Below are positions 55,762 through 63,563 of a stretch of DNA of 64,000 nt, piece by piece. The notes below the pieces were generated by a model, which did no database searches, was not told the origin of the DNA, and saw only the letters and a program-made list of their open reading frames with translations. Location: NCBI GenBank assembly GCA_036501425.1, contig DASYAI010000040.1:62001-126000 (forward strand), written 5' to 3'. This DNA comes from DATKRB01 sp036501425 (GTDB lineage: Bacteria; Actinomycetota; Acidimicrobiia; Acidimicrobiales; RAAP-2). The position numbers and the translations under genes were made by a program. Numbering within the stretch: the first letter of the stretch is position 1; every line of letters starts with the position of its first letter.

Positions 55762-57010
55762 GCGATCGCCGCACGGTCATTCGGCGCGGGGGTGGCGGCG
55801 GGATGCGCAGCCCGAGCAGCTTGGCCAGCTCGGGAACCAGGCCCGCCGCGTTCCGGGCCGCCGACGCGGCCTCCCCGGATGCCGGGATGCCCTGGGGCTT
55901 GACCGTGCGCCGTACCGGCGAGTCGACCACCGCTTCGAGGAGGGCCGCCCACTGGTCGCCGGGAAGGTCCGCCGTCATCGCCGCTCCGGCCGCCTCGGCG
56001 AGCCGTATCGCCACGTCGGCCGGGCAGCGGGTGCCGGCCTCGGGAGGCCGTCCCGAGGCCCGCAGGGCGTCGAGGGTACGACCCTCGTCGAGGGCAGAGG
56101 TCATGCGCCTCAGCCAGTCGTCGCGCAGCGCCGAGGCGCGGGTCTCGAGCGACTCCTGCAACGCCTTGGCCAGCGCGCGCCCCTCGTCGTCGAGCGTGAC
56201 CGTCCTCGACGCAGCGACCACGGCCCGCAGCTCACGCAACCGCAGGTCCCGGCCGGCCGCTTGGGCGGACGTGGCCCGATCCTTCCACTCGGCGAGCTTC
56301 AGGCCCGGCAGGAGGTCCTCGGCGATCTTCAACACCGCGTCGGCAGCCATCGGCGGCCGCCCAGCGCTGCGGGCGGCGGCGTTCTGCTCGTCGATGGACT
56401 GGCGCACTGCGGGGATGCCCCCTCGCAGCACCGCCTCGGCGATCGGCAGTTGCTCGGCACGCATTGCCGCCAGCGCCGCGTTCCGGTGCGCCATGGAAAC
56501 GGTCGGGCGCCGGTCGCGCTCACGCGGACCGGTCCCCACCCGCTCCGGGCCGGGGCGGCGAGCCCCCGGGCCTCCCCGCGGGGCTGGACCGCGCGCCGGT
56601 CGCTCGGCCGCCTCACCGCCTTCGCTCCGCCGGCGAACGACCCCACGGCCTCGGCCGGCCCCCTCGCCGCGGGCCTCGTCGTGGCGTGCCGGGCGGTCGT
56701 CGCGCCGCCGGCGAGAGCCGGGGGCGAGTGTCACCGAGATGTCGTTCGTGCGCCGGGTGGTGCCCAGCACCTCGATCCGGCCCTCGGCCTGGGCGGCCGG
56801 ACGGGGCGACTTGGGGGGCAGCAGGTCGACCACCTCGATGCCCTCGATGCCCGAGGCCACCTCGGCCCGGAACTGGTCGCCCACCTTCGCCTCACCCGGT
56901 ACGGTCTCGGCGTCGAGCAGTCCCCGGGGCTGGCGCGCCCCAACGGCCCGCCAGGTCCACGAGCCGTCAGGTGCATGGCTCGTCAACTCGATCTCGATAT
57001 GGCGCGGCAT
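55721..57010 (-). CDS. Uncharacterised protein, beta-rich N terminus and helical C terminus
   Basis: The 429-residue protein has three parts: an N-terminal beta-rich domain (MPRHIEIELTSHAPDGSWTW, GDQFRAEVASGIEGIEVVDL, about 1-95), an Arg/Gly/Pro-rich disordered linker with RRRRDD and RGRGVVRRR (about 96-170), and a helical C-terminal domain (about 170-400) with charged helices such as LPGLKLAEWKDRATSAQAAG. No family is recognised. The basic linker would suit RNA or DNA binding (inference). The ATG at 57010 has TAGCGT 9 nt upstream. It is divergent from the CYTH-CHAD gene. Confidence 0.7.
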   Translation of the reverse strand: MPRHIEIELTSHAPDGSWTWRAVGARQPRGLLDAETVPGEAKVGDQFRAEVASGIEGIEVVDLLPPKSPRPAAQAEGRIEVLGTTRRTNDISVTLAPGSRRRRDDRPARHDEARGEGAGRGRGVVRRRSEGGEAAERPARGPAPRGGPGARRPGPERVGTGPRERDRRPTVSMAHRNAALAAMRAEQLPIAEAVLRGGIPAVRQSIDEQNAAARSAGRPPMAADAVLKIAEDLLPGLKLAEWKDRATSAQAAGRDLRLRELRAVVAASRTVTLDDEGRALAKALQESLETRASALRDDWLRRMTSALDEGRTLDALRASGRPPEAGTRCPADVAIRLAEAAGAAMTADLPGDQWAALLEAVVDSPVRRTVKPQGIPASGEAASAARNAAGLVPELAKLLGLRIPPPPPRRMTVRRSLSSLSGGGPEDGS

Positions 57011-57019
57011 GCGGCGGTC

Positions 57020-57025
57020 ACGCTA
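57020..57025 (-). promoter_or_regulatory. Candidate -10 element of the uncharacterised gene
   Basis: TAGCGT on the minus strand, 9 nt before the ATG at 57010; consistent with a nearly leaderless message. Confidence 0.35.
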
Positions 57026-57116
57026 CCGCGCCGCGCGGCGCGGCGCGACATGGACCGACGGGACGCGGCGCTGGTCCAGGCGGCGGGCGGCGCCCGCCAC
57101 CGGCCTTCCTAGTGCG

Positions 57117-57122
57117 TAGGGT
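57117..57122 (+). promoter_or_regulatory. -10 element, leaderless uORF/CYTH-CHAD promoter
   Basis: TAGGGT, 7 nt before a GTG at 57130 that opens a 26-codon frame coupled to the CYTH-CHAD gene. Confidence 0.5.
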
Positions 57123-57129
57123 GGGACCG

Positions 57130-57210
57130 GTGACGCGAGACGGGCCGACGCGACACGGGCCGACGGCTCGCCGGACGGCGGCGGCCGCGAACCGGGGGAT
57201 CGAGGCATGA
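57130..57210 (+). CDS. Leaderless 26-residue upstream ORF coupled to the CYTH-CHAD gene
   Basis: From GTG at 57130 the frame reads MTRDGPTRHGPTARRTAAAA then NRGIEA and stops at TGA 57208-57210, overlapping the CYTH-CHAD ATG (57207) as ATGA. The -10 TAGGGT lies 7 nt before the GTG, exactly the leaderless spacing seen at other genes here. It contains a DGPTR/HGPT repeat. It may be a leader peptide that controls translation of the downstream gene; it could also simply be a fortuitous frame in the 5' leader. Confidence 0.45.
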   Translation: MTRDGPTRHGPTARRTAAAANRGIEA

Positions 57211-58844
57211 GTGGGAGCCCCCTCCCGCAAGCGGAGCGATCGCTCGAACGCGAGGTCAAGCTCGACGTGGGCGTGGGCTTCTCCGCACCCGACCTGACCG
57301 GGGTCGTCGAGGGAGTCACGGTAGTGGCCCGACCGCTCGCCCGCCTGGCGGCGACCTACTACGACACGCCCGACCTCCGGCTCCTTCGCCGCGGCATGAC
57401 GCTCCGCCACCGCCGGGACCGGGTGGCCGGTGGGGAGGACCTCTGGACCCTCAAGTTGCCCTCCCGCACCGGGCACGCCGCCCTCAGCCGGGACGAGCAC
57501 TCGTGGGCGGGCGATCAGGACGACGTCCCGGCGGCAGCCCGGGCGGCCGTCCTCGCCGTGGTGCGCCACGCCGGGCTCGCCCCCGTCGCCGACCTGGTCA
57601 CCACCCGCCGCCGCGTCGAGCTGATGGTCGACCCGGGCGGGCGGCTGGTGGAGGTCGACGACGACCTCGTCTCGGTGGTGAGCGGGGTTCGTCAGGGCCT
57701 GCGCTTCCGCGAGGTCGAGATCGAGCTGGGTGACGAGACGGGAGCCGACGCGGCGCTCGAGGCCGTGGTGGCCGCCTTCGTCCAGGCGGGCGCCGCCCGG
57801 GGCACCCCGTACCCGAAGGTGCAGCATGCCCTGGGTCTCGGGGCGCTCGCCTCGTTCGACGTGGCCCCGGCCGGGCCGGCCTCGACGATGGGAGACCTTG
57901 CCCGGGCCGTGCTGGTCGCCGGGCTGGATCGGATCCTCGACCACGACCACGGGATCCGGACCGGCGACCCGGACCCCGAATACGTCCACCAGGTCCGGGT
58001 GGCCACCCGCCGCCTGCGCTCCGATCTCCTCACCCTGCGTGGGGCACTCGACCCCGGCTGGGTGGAGCGGCGCCGCTCCGAGCTGCGTTGGCTGGGGGAG
58101 GGCCTCGGCAAGGTGCGCGACCTCGACGTGCTCGGTGCCGGGCTCCGGGATCGGCGCCTTGCGGCCGAGCCCCTCGACGTCGAGGGCCACGACGAGCTCC
58201 TCGGGCTCCTCGAGGCCGATCGCCAGCGGGCCTGGTCGGCCCTGGTCGAGACGCTCCAGAGCGAGCCGTACCTCGATCTTCTCGACGAGCTGGCGGCGGC
58301 GGTCGGCGAGCTTCCGGCGCCGGGCGCCGACGGCGCGGCCCCGGCGATCGATCCGGCCACCCCGGCGGCCGAGGTCCTGCCGGGGCTCCTGGGCGAGCGG
58401 TGGCGAAAGCTGCGTCGCTCGGTGCGACAGGCGACGGCGCAGCCGACCGACGACCGCCTCCACCGGGTGCGGATCCGGGCGAAACAGCTCCGCTACGCCG
58501 CCGAGGCCGCCGAGCCGGTCCTCGGCCCCCGCGCCCGGCGCCTGGCCGAGGCCGCCGCCGCGCTGCAGACGGAGCTCGGGGAGCTGCACGACACCGTGAC
58601 CGCCGAGGCTTGGCTCCGGCGAGCCCCACGGCGCTCCAGCGCCGAGGGCGCCTTCGTGGCCGGCCAGTTGAGCGCGATCGAGCAGGCCCGGCGGAACCAG
58701 CTCCGGGCCACCTGGCACGACGCGTGGCGGGCCGCCCGCCGGCAGGCCAGGCGGGCAGAGGAGGCGACGGTGCTGCGGCCACCAGGCAGCCCGGTCCCGC
58801 GCCCCGGGGAGCCAGGGGAGCCAGGATGGTTGGCCGAGCCATGA
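57207..58844 (+). CDS. CYTH-CHAD domain protein (polyphosphate-associated)
   Basis: The 545-residue protein has an N-terminal CYTH (triphosphate tunnel) domain with EREVKL, the ExExK metal-binding motif (Glu14, Glu16, Lys18), YYDTPDLRLLRRGMTLRHRR, and basic/acidic strands to about residue 210. A C-terminal helical CHAD domain has His/Arg-rich repeats VHQVRVATRRLRSDL and LHRVRIRAKQLRYAAE. CYTH domains hydrolyse inorganic triphosphate or related substrates; CHAD domains bind polyphosphate and target granules. The ATG at 57207 follows gggggatcgagg. It overlaps the ABC ATPase gene (ATGA). Confidence 0.9.
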   Translation: MSGSPLPQAERSLEREVKLDVGVGFSAPDLTGVVEGVTVVARPLARLAATYYDTPDLRLLRRGMTLRHRRDRVAGGEDLWTLKLPSRTGHAALSRDEHSWAGDQDDVPAAARAAVLAVVRHAGLAPVADLVTTRRRVELMVDPGGRLVEVDDDLVSVVSGVRQGLRFREVEIELGDETGADAALEAVVAAFVQAGAARGTPYPKVQHALGLGALASFDVAPAGPASTMGDLARAVLVAGLDRILDHDHGIRTGDPDPEYVHQVRVATRRLRSDLLTLRGALDPGWVERRRSELRWLGEGLGKVRDLDVLGAGLRDRRLAAEPLDVEGHDELLGLLEADRQRAWSALVETLQSEPYLDLLDELAAAVGELPAPGADGAAPAIDPATPAAEVLPGLLGERWRKLRRSVRQATAQPTDDRLHRVRIRAKQLRYAAEAAEPVLGPRARRLAEAAAALQTELGELHDTVTAEAWLRRAPRRSSAEGAFVAGQLSAIEQARRNQLRATWHDAWRAARRQARRAEEATVLRPPGSPVPRPGEPGEPGWLAEP

Positions 58845-59758
58845 TCGAAGCTCGCTCGCTCACCAAGCGCTACGGGAGCACGGTCGCCGTCGACGACCTG
58901 AGCTTCTCGGTCCGGCCCGGACGGGTCACCGGGTTCCTCGGCCCCAACGGGGCGGGCAAGACCACAACGATGCGGATGATCCTGGGCCTCGACGCCCCCA
59001 CCCAAGGCTCGGTGACGATCGGGGGACGGCGCTACCGCGACGTGCGGGTCCCGATGCACGAGGTGGGCGCCCTGCTCGACGCCAAGGCCGTCCACGGGGG
59101 GAGGACGGCCTACGCCCACCTGCTGAGCCTCGCCCAGAGCAACGGCATCGGTCGGCGGCGGGTCGAGGAGGTCCTCGACCTGGTCGGCCTCCAGAGCGTC
59201 GCCCGGCGGCGGGTCGCCGGCTTCTCCCTCGGCATGGGCCAGCGGCTCGGGATCGCCGCCGCCCTGCTGGGTGATCCGGCCGTGCTGATGTTCGACGAAC
59301 CGGTCAACGGGTTGGACCCCGAGGGGATCGTGTGGGTCCGCAACCTGATGCGCTCCCTGGCGAGCCAGGGTCGGACGGTGTTCGTCTCGAGCCATCTGAT
59401 GAGCGAGATGGCGCTGACGGCGGACCACCTGGTGGTGATCGGCAAGGGTCGGCTCATCGCCGACATGACCGTCGAAGAGGTCGTCCGCTCGAGCTCGCAG
59501 CGCTCGGTCCTGGTCCGCAGCCCCGAGGCGCCCCGGCTGGCCCAGCTGCTCCGGGCGGCCCAAGCATCGGTCGTCTTCGAAGACACTGTGACCCTGACCG
59601 TGAGCGGGCTCGACAACCCGGCGATCGGCCAGCTCGCCGCCGCCAACGGCGTCGTCCTCTACGAGCTCACGCCCCAGCACGCGTCGCTCGAGGAGGCGTT
59701 CATGGAGCTGACCGGATCGAGCACGGAGTTCCACGGCTCCTCGGAGCTCGCCCGATGA
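58841..59758 (+). CDS. ABC transporter ATP-binding protein
   Basis: The 305-residue cytoplasmic ATPase of the DrrA/CcmA-like exporter type has Walker A LGPNGAGKTTT (about 34-44), signature FSLGMGQRLGIAAAL, Walker B VLMFDEPVNGLDPEG and switch His in VFVSSHLMSE. A C-terminal regulatory domain of about 85 residues is typical of this subfamily. The ATG at 58841 overlaps the CYTH-CHAD stop, and its stop overlaps the permease start (ATGA). Substrate unknown; lipid, antibiotic or polymer export are options. Confidence 0.9.
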   Translation: MIEARSLTKRYGSTVAVDDLSFSVRPGRVTGFLGPNGAGKTTTMRMILGLDAPTQGSVTIGGRRYRDVRVPMHEVGALLDAKAVHGGRTAYAHLLSLAQSNGIGRRRVEEVLDLVGLQSVARRRVAGFSLGMGQRLGIAAALLGDPAVLMFDEPVNGLDPEGIVWVRNLMRSLASQGRTVFVSSHLMSEMALTADHLVVIGKGRLIADMTVEEVVRSSSQRSVLVRSPEAPRLAQLLRAAQASVVFEDTVTLTVSGLDNPAIGQLAAANGVVLYELTPQHASLEEAFMELTGSSTEFHGSSELAR

Positions 59759-60573
59759 CGGTCGCCGCGGCAGCCCCCGCCACCGCCCGCCCCAGCGGCC
59801 CCACGTTCCTCCACGTCGTGCGATCGGAGTGGACGAAGCTCTGGAGCCTCCGCTCGACGCCATTGGCCCTGCTCATCGCCACGGTGCTCGGAGTCGGGCT
59901 CGGCGCGGCGATCAGCGCCGCGACGGGGAGCCACTACGCCCACGCCGACCTGCAGACCAAGCTGACCTGGGACCCGACGTCCAACAGCCTCGACGGGCTG
60001 GGGATCGCCCAGCTGGCCATTGTCATCCTGGGCATCGTGGTGGTGAGCGGCGAGTACTCCAGCGGCGCCATCCGCACCACCTTGACCGCGGTCCCGCACC
60101 GGGCCCGGGTGCTGGCGGCCAAGGCCCTCGTCTACACGGCAGTTGCGCTGGTGCTGAGCGAGATCCTGGCCTTCGTGGCCTTCCTCCTCGGGCAGCAGAT
60201 CATCAGCGGCCACGCGCCGGACGCCACCCTTGCCGACCCGACCGTCTTGCGAGCCGTCGTCGGTGCCGGCCTCTACCTGGCCGCGCTGGCGCTGCTCGGG
60301 GTGGCAGTCGGCGCCCTGCTGCGCCATTCGGCCGCCGCCATCGCCAGCGTCGTCGCCATCCTCTTCGTGCTGCCGGGGATCGGGCAGGCCCTGCCGGCAT
60401 CGTGGCGCCACCCGATCGAGAAGTACTGGCCCACCCAGGCCGGTAACCAGGTCCTGCAGGTGTACCACGATCCCAACGCCCTGCGCCCGTGGCCGGGCTT
60501 CCTGCTGCTGTGCCTCTTCGTCGCCGTCGTCCTGGCCATCGCCTTCGTGCTGCTCGAACGACGCGACGTCTGA
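59755..60573 (+). CDS. ABC-2 type permease
   Basis: The 272-residue membrane partner of the preceding ATPase starts with a short disordered region, then HVVRSEWTKLWSLRSTP (the elbow helix typical of ABC-2 permeases). About six transmembrane helices follow, with a VVSGEYSSGAIRTTLTAVP loop matching the ABC-2 coupling region. It probably dimerises with the ATPase dimer as an exporter. It is the last gene of the CYTH-CHAD operon. Confidence 0.88.
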   Translation: MTVAAAAPATARPSGPTFLHVVRSEWTKLWSLRSTPLALLIATVLGVGLGAAISAATGSHYAHADLQTKLTWDPTSNSLDGLGIAQLAIVILGIVVVSGEYSSGAIRTTLTAVPHRARVLAAKALVYTAVALVLSEILAFVAFLLGQQIISGHAPDATLADPTVLRAVVGAGLYLAALALLGVAVGALLRHSAAAIASVVAILFVLPGIGQALPASWRHPIEKYWPTQAGNQVLQVYHDPNALRPWPGFLLLCLFVAVVLAIAFVLLERRDV

Positions 60574-60980
60574 AGATCACCGAACCACATCGAGGTGATT
60601 CGTGGATCCGGCGGACGGCCCCGCCGGACGACAACGATGTAGTTCGGCGATCGGGCCGCCACGCCGGGGCGCCCGCCGAATCCTCGCTCCGGCCGACTCG
60701 AGCACTGACCCGCCGGTGACCAGGTCGTCTGTGGACCATCCGCGCGGATCAGGGCCACCTCGCGCCGGCACGACCAGGCGCACGGGCCAGCGGGTGGCCC
60801 AGGTGCCTACCCTCCCAAGCCGCCGATAATGCACATTATGTCAAGTACAAGCCGTACGCTGCGCCGAGCCGGTCCCTGGCCCACGGGCCACCGCCGCCGT
60901 CCCGGTCCCCGATCGGCGAGTCTCGGGTCGCCGGCACTCCTTCTGCGGTGTCGACCCGGACGGGGTCGTCGGTCTCGTCG
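60574..60980. other. 407-bp region without a convincing gene
   Basis: The region lies between the convergent permease and ArsR-type genes. Open frames on both strands are short and low-complexity. The notable feature is an AT-rich island around 60826-60845 with the palindrome ATAATG-CA-CATTAT (60826-60839) adjacent to a minus-strand TTGACA (60839-60844) and a GTAC-N5-GTAC dyad just beyond. No terminator with a T-run is seen. Confidence 0.5.
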
Positions 60981-61331
60981 TCAATCCGGTTCGCCTCGCT
61001 GGATCGCCTCGGCCAGGCGCTTGATCCGCTGCAGCCGGGCGTCCCACGCCGACCCGACCGACGACAGCTGGGCCACCACCCGCGAGAGCTGGGCGTCGTC
61101 CACCCGGTAGCGCTTCTCCCGACCCGCCGCCGTCGCCCGGACCAACCCGACCCGGTCGAGGACGCCGAGATGCTTGGCCACCGCCTGCCGGGTGATCGGC
61201 AGCTGGCGACCCAGGCTGGTCGCAGTGCCGCCTCCCTCGACCAGCAGCAGATCGAGCATTCGGCGCCGGGTCGGGTCGCCGACCGCCGACCACAGGTCGT
61301 CGTCGACCGCAGGGTCGAGCGCAGTGCTCAT
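60981..61331 (-). CDS. ArsR/SmtB-type repressor (SRPBCC-linked)
   Basis: The 116-residue winged-helix protein has DLWSAVGDPTRRRMLDLLLV, the recognition helix TRQAVAKHLGVLDRVGLV, a wing GREKRYRVDD, and a C-terminal dimerisation helix. No metal-binding Cys is present, so it is not a metal sensor; it resembles SdpR-type regulators that control adjacent SRPBCC genes. The ATG at 61331 overlaps the SRPBCC stop (ATGA), so it is translated second in the pair. Its likely operators are the inverted repeats upstream of the SRPBCC gene. Confidence 0.88.
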   Translation of the reverse strand: MSTALDPAVDDDLWSAVGDPTRRRMLDLLLVEGGGTATSLGRQLPITRQAVAKHLGVLDRVGLVRATAAGREKRYRVDDAQLSRVVAQLSSVGSAWDARLQRIKRLAEAIQRGEPD

Positions 61332-61789
61332 GGGCGTGTCTGGAGGGTCGCGACGTACGGGGCGAGCCGGGGCAGGTAGAAGTCCCAGCCGGTGACGTGC
61401 TGGCGGTACTGCTGCTCGAGGACGGCCAGCTCCCAGCCCATCTCGTAGAACCCGGTCTCGGTCATTTTGACCAGCGTCCCGCTGCCCGAGGCGCTCAGGT
61501 CGAAGGTGACCAGCAGCGAGTTGTCCGCCGTCGCCATCGCACCGGCCGGGTGGGCCCAGCGAAACGAGAACATCGTGGGCGGTCGCGCCTCGACGACCGT
61601 GAACGGCACCACGGTCCCGCCGGCCTCGCGGTCGCCGAACACGATCTCGCCCGCCGACCCGGGCGTCGGCTCGTATCGGGCGTCGTCGGGCCACCACGCC
61701 TTCAGATGGGCCGGGCTGCTCACCACCTCGAAGACGATCTCGGGCGTCGCCTCGATGTAGGTCTCCCGCTCCACCGTTCCGAACTCCAT
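61328..61789 (-). CDS. SRPBCC (AHSA1-like) domain protein
   Basis: The 153-residue START/AHSA1-like protein starts VERETYIEATPEIVFEVVSS and has LKAWWPDDARYEP, the central strands TVVPFTVVEARPPTMFSFRW, and a final long helix LAVLEQQYRQHVTGWDFYL. Such proteins bind hydrophobic ligands or co-chaperone; the ligand is unknown. The ATG at 61789 follows gggagg. Pairing with an ArsR-type repressor is a common two-gene cassette. Confidence 0.88.
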   Translation of the reverse strand: MEFGTVERETYIEATPEIVFEVVSSPAHLKAWWPDDARYEPTPGSAGEIVFGDREAGGTVVPFTVVEARPPTMFSFRWAHPAGAMATADNSLLVTFDLSASGSGTLVKMTETGFYEMGWELAVLEQQYRQHVTGWDFYLPRLAPYVATLQTRP

Positions 61790-61808
61790 GTCGCCTCCCG
61801 CAATGTTT

Positions 61809-61861
61809 GGTTGCGCGCCAACCTAGCCCGATCGCCGGAGAAATGCAACCATTCGTTGCAT
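61809..61861 (-). promoter_or_regulatory. SRPBCC-arsR promoter with two operator dyads
   Basis: On the minus strand TTGCAT (61848-61843) and TAGGTT (61825-61820) form a -35/-10 pair with exactly 17 bp between. ATGCAAC-N5-GTTGCAT (61843-61861) covers the -35, and GGTTG-N5-CAACC (61809-61823) covers the -10 to start region. This is an ideal repressor layout for the ArsR-type protein of the same operon. Confidence 0.75.
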
Positions 61862-61919
61862 ATCTTCGGCGGCAGGGCAACCGTTGGACGGGCGATCCGA
61901 TCAATCGCCTGGTCCGAGG

Positions 61920-61925
61920 TACCGT
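61920..61925 (+). promoter_or_regulatory. -10 element, leaderless mannosyltransferase promoter
   Basis: TACCGT, 6 nt before the ATG at 61932. Confidence 0.5.
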
Positions 61926-61931
61926 GCTTCG

Positions 61932-63560
61932 ATGAGCCGGCCCATCGATCCGGGCACCTTCGGCCGCCCGCAGCTGCGGCGGGCCGCCCTCGTCGGGCTG
62001 GGCGCCGGCGTCGCCGTGGTCGTCGGAGCCGAGCTGGGTGGCCGGGCCTTCGTCTCCGAGCTGCCCGGCGCCTGGTTCTTCGGCACGCCCGGTGGCCCGC
62101 TGGGCTCGGTGGGGGCCCATAGCGCCCCGCCCGCCCTCGCGCTCCTGCTGGTGTTCGGCGGCCTGATCGTCATGACCCGCAACTGGGTGGCCGTCCTGCG
62201 CGGGCTGCGGCGGTCACCGGGGACACCGGTGCGCCTCGTGGTCGGCGTGCTGGCCCTGTGGATCGTGCCGCTCGTGGTGGCCCCGCCGCTGTTCAGCCGG
62301 GATGCCTACAGCTACGCCGGCCAGGGCGAGCTGGTCAGCCACCACATCAACCCCTACCAATACGGCACCGGGGTACTCGGGGCCACGCCGTTCAACGTCC
62401 TGGGCGGCCCGGTGTGGAGCAACTCGCCCTCCCCCTACGGGCCGGTCTTCCTGTCGGTAGACGGGGCGGTCACCGGCCTCACCGGCCACGAGGAGCTGGC
62501 CGACCTGGTGGCCCTGCGGGCCCTGGCCCTGGGCGGTCTCGCCCTCATCGCCCTGGCCATCCCCACCCTCGCCCGGGCGGCCCGCAAGGACCCGGCCGAG
62601 GCCGTCGTCCTCGGTGCGGGCAGCCCCTTGGTCCTCACCGCCCTCGTCGGTGGCATGCACAACGACGCGCTCATGGTCGGCCTGATGGTGGCCGGGCTGG
62701 CGGTGGCCCGACGCTACGGCCCGGTTCGGGGCATCGTGCTGTGCGCCCTGGCGGCGGGGGTGAAGTCGCCCGCACTGCTGGCGGTCGGGGTGATCGGCTG
62801 GACGTGGCCCCCCGCCGGCGCATCGCTGCTGGCGCGCGCCGGTCGGGCGCTGGGCGCCCTGGGCATCGCCGCGGCCGTGCTGGGCGCGGCATCGGCGTTC
62901 ACCCGGTTGGGCTGGGGCTGGACCCGGACGATCGGCACGGCCGACCAGGTGTCGACCGGGGTGACCCCCCTCTCGAGCGTCGCCCACCTCATCAGCGGTG
63001 CCTGCTCGCTGGTCGGCATTTCGGTCGGCTTCGACGCCGTGCGGTCGGGGGTGGACGTGGCGGGCTTGCTGGTCGCGGCGGCGGCGTGCGCCTGGCTGGT
63101 CTCCCGCTCGGCCCGGCTCGGCCCGGTCCGCACCATCGGGCTGGCGCTGCTGGTCGTGGCCCTCTTCAGCCCGATCCTGTGGGCGTGGTACCTCAGCTGG
63201 GGTCTCGTGACCCTCGCCGCGGTGGCCACCGGCCGGTTGCGCCAGGTGCTCATCGCGCTGGCCGCCCTGTGGACCTTCATCGGGGCCAGCGCGGTCGACG
63301 GCATCTTCGACGACGTCGTGCACCTCGGAGCCCTGTCGGTCGTGCTGCTCGCCCTCGGGCTGGCGGGTTGCATCTACTTGCCCATCGGTCAGGACCGAGG
63401 GCCGGCCCCGTCGGTCCTGCTCATCGCCGGACGCCGGGTGGCCTCGCTCGGCGGGCGCCGGCGGATCACATCCACGGGGCAGGAGCCCGACCCGGGCCGC
63501 GGCTCGTCCCGGGGCACCGCCGCCCTGCCCGAGGCCTCGGTCGGACTGGAGCGCTCCTGA
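61932..63560 (+). CDS. Polyprenol-phosphate-dependent mannosyltransferase (MptA/MptB type)
   Basis: The 542-residue GT-C fold membrane protein has about 12 hydrophobic helices. The first periplasmic loop has the family signature LFSRDAYSYAGQGELVSHHI with the Asp pair, then NPYQYGTG and SNSPSPYGPVFLS. HNDALMVGLMVAGLAVARRY lies in a later loop. MptA/MptB use decaprenyl-phosphomannose to extend the alpha-1,6-mannan of lipomannan. Here it may build a similar cell-envelope glycan. The C-terminal tail of about 45 residues is basic then Pro/Ser-rich. The ATG at 61932 is supported by the leaderless -10 spacing. Confidence 0.85.
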   Translation: MSRPIDPGTFGRPQLRRAALVGLGAGVAVVVGAELGGRAFVSELPGAWFFGTPGGPLGSVGAHSAPPALALLLVFGGLIVMTRNWVAVLRGLRRSPGTPVRLVVGVLALWIVPLVVAPPLFSRDAYSYAGQGELVSHHINPYQYGTGVLGATPFNVLGGPVWSNSPSPYGPVFLSVDGAVTGLTGHEELADLVALRALALGGLALIALAIPTLARAARKDPAEAVVLGAGSPLVLTALVGGMHNDALMVGLMVAGLAVARRYGPVRGIVLCALAAGVKSPALLAVGVIGWTWPPAGASLLARAGRALGALGIAAAVLGAASAFTRLGWGWTRTIGTADQVSTGVTPLSSVAHLISGACSLVGISVGFDAVRSGVDVAGLLVAAAACAWLVSRSARLGPVRTIGLALLVVALFSPILWAWYLSWGLVTLAAVATGRLRQVLIALAALWTFIGASAVDGIFDDVVHLGALSVVLLALGLAGCIYLPIGQDRGPAPSVLLIAGRRVASLGGRRRITSTGQEPDPGRGSSRGTAALPEASVGLERS

Positions 63561-63563
63561 CCC

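Noticed and set aside
60577..60834. 85-codon minus-strand frame in the spacer after the ABC permease
   Set aside because: GTG start abuts the palindrome without a ribosome binding site, composition is like antisense noise, no family seen; kept only as a note on the palindrome.
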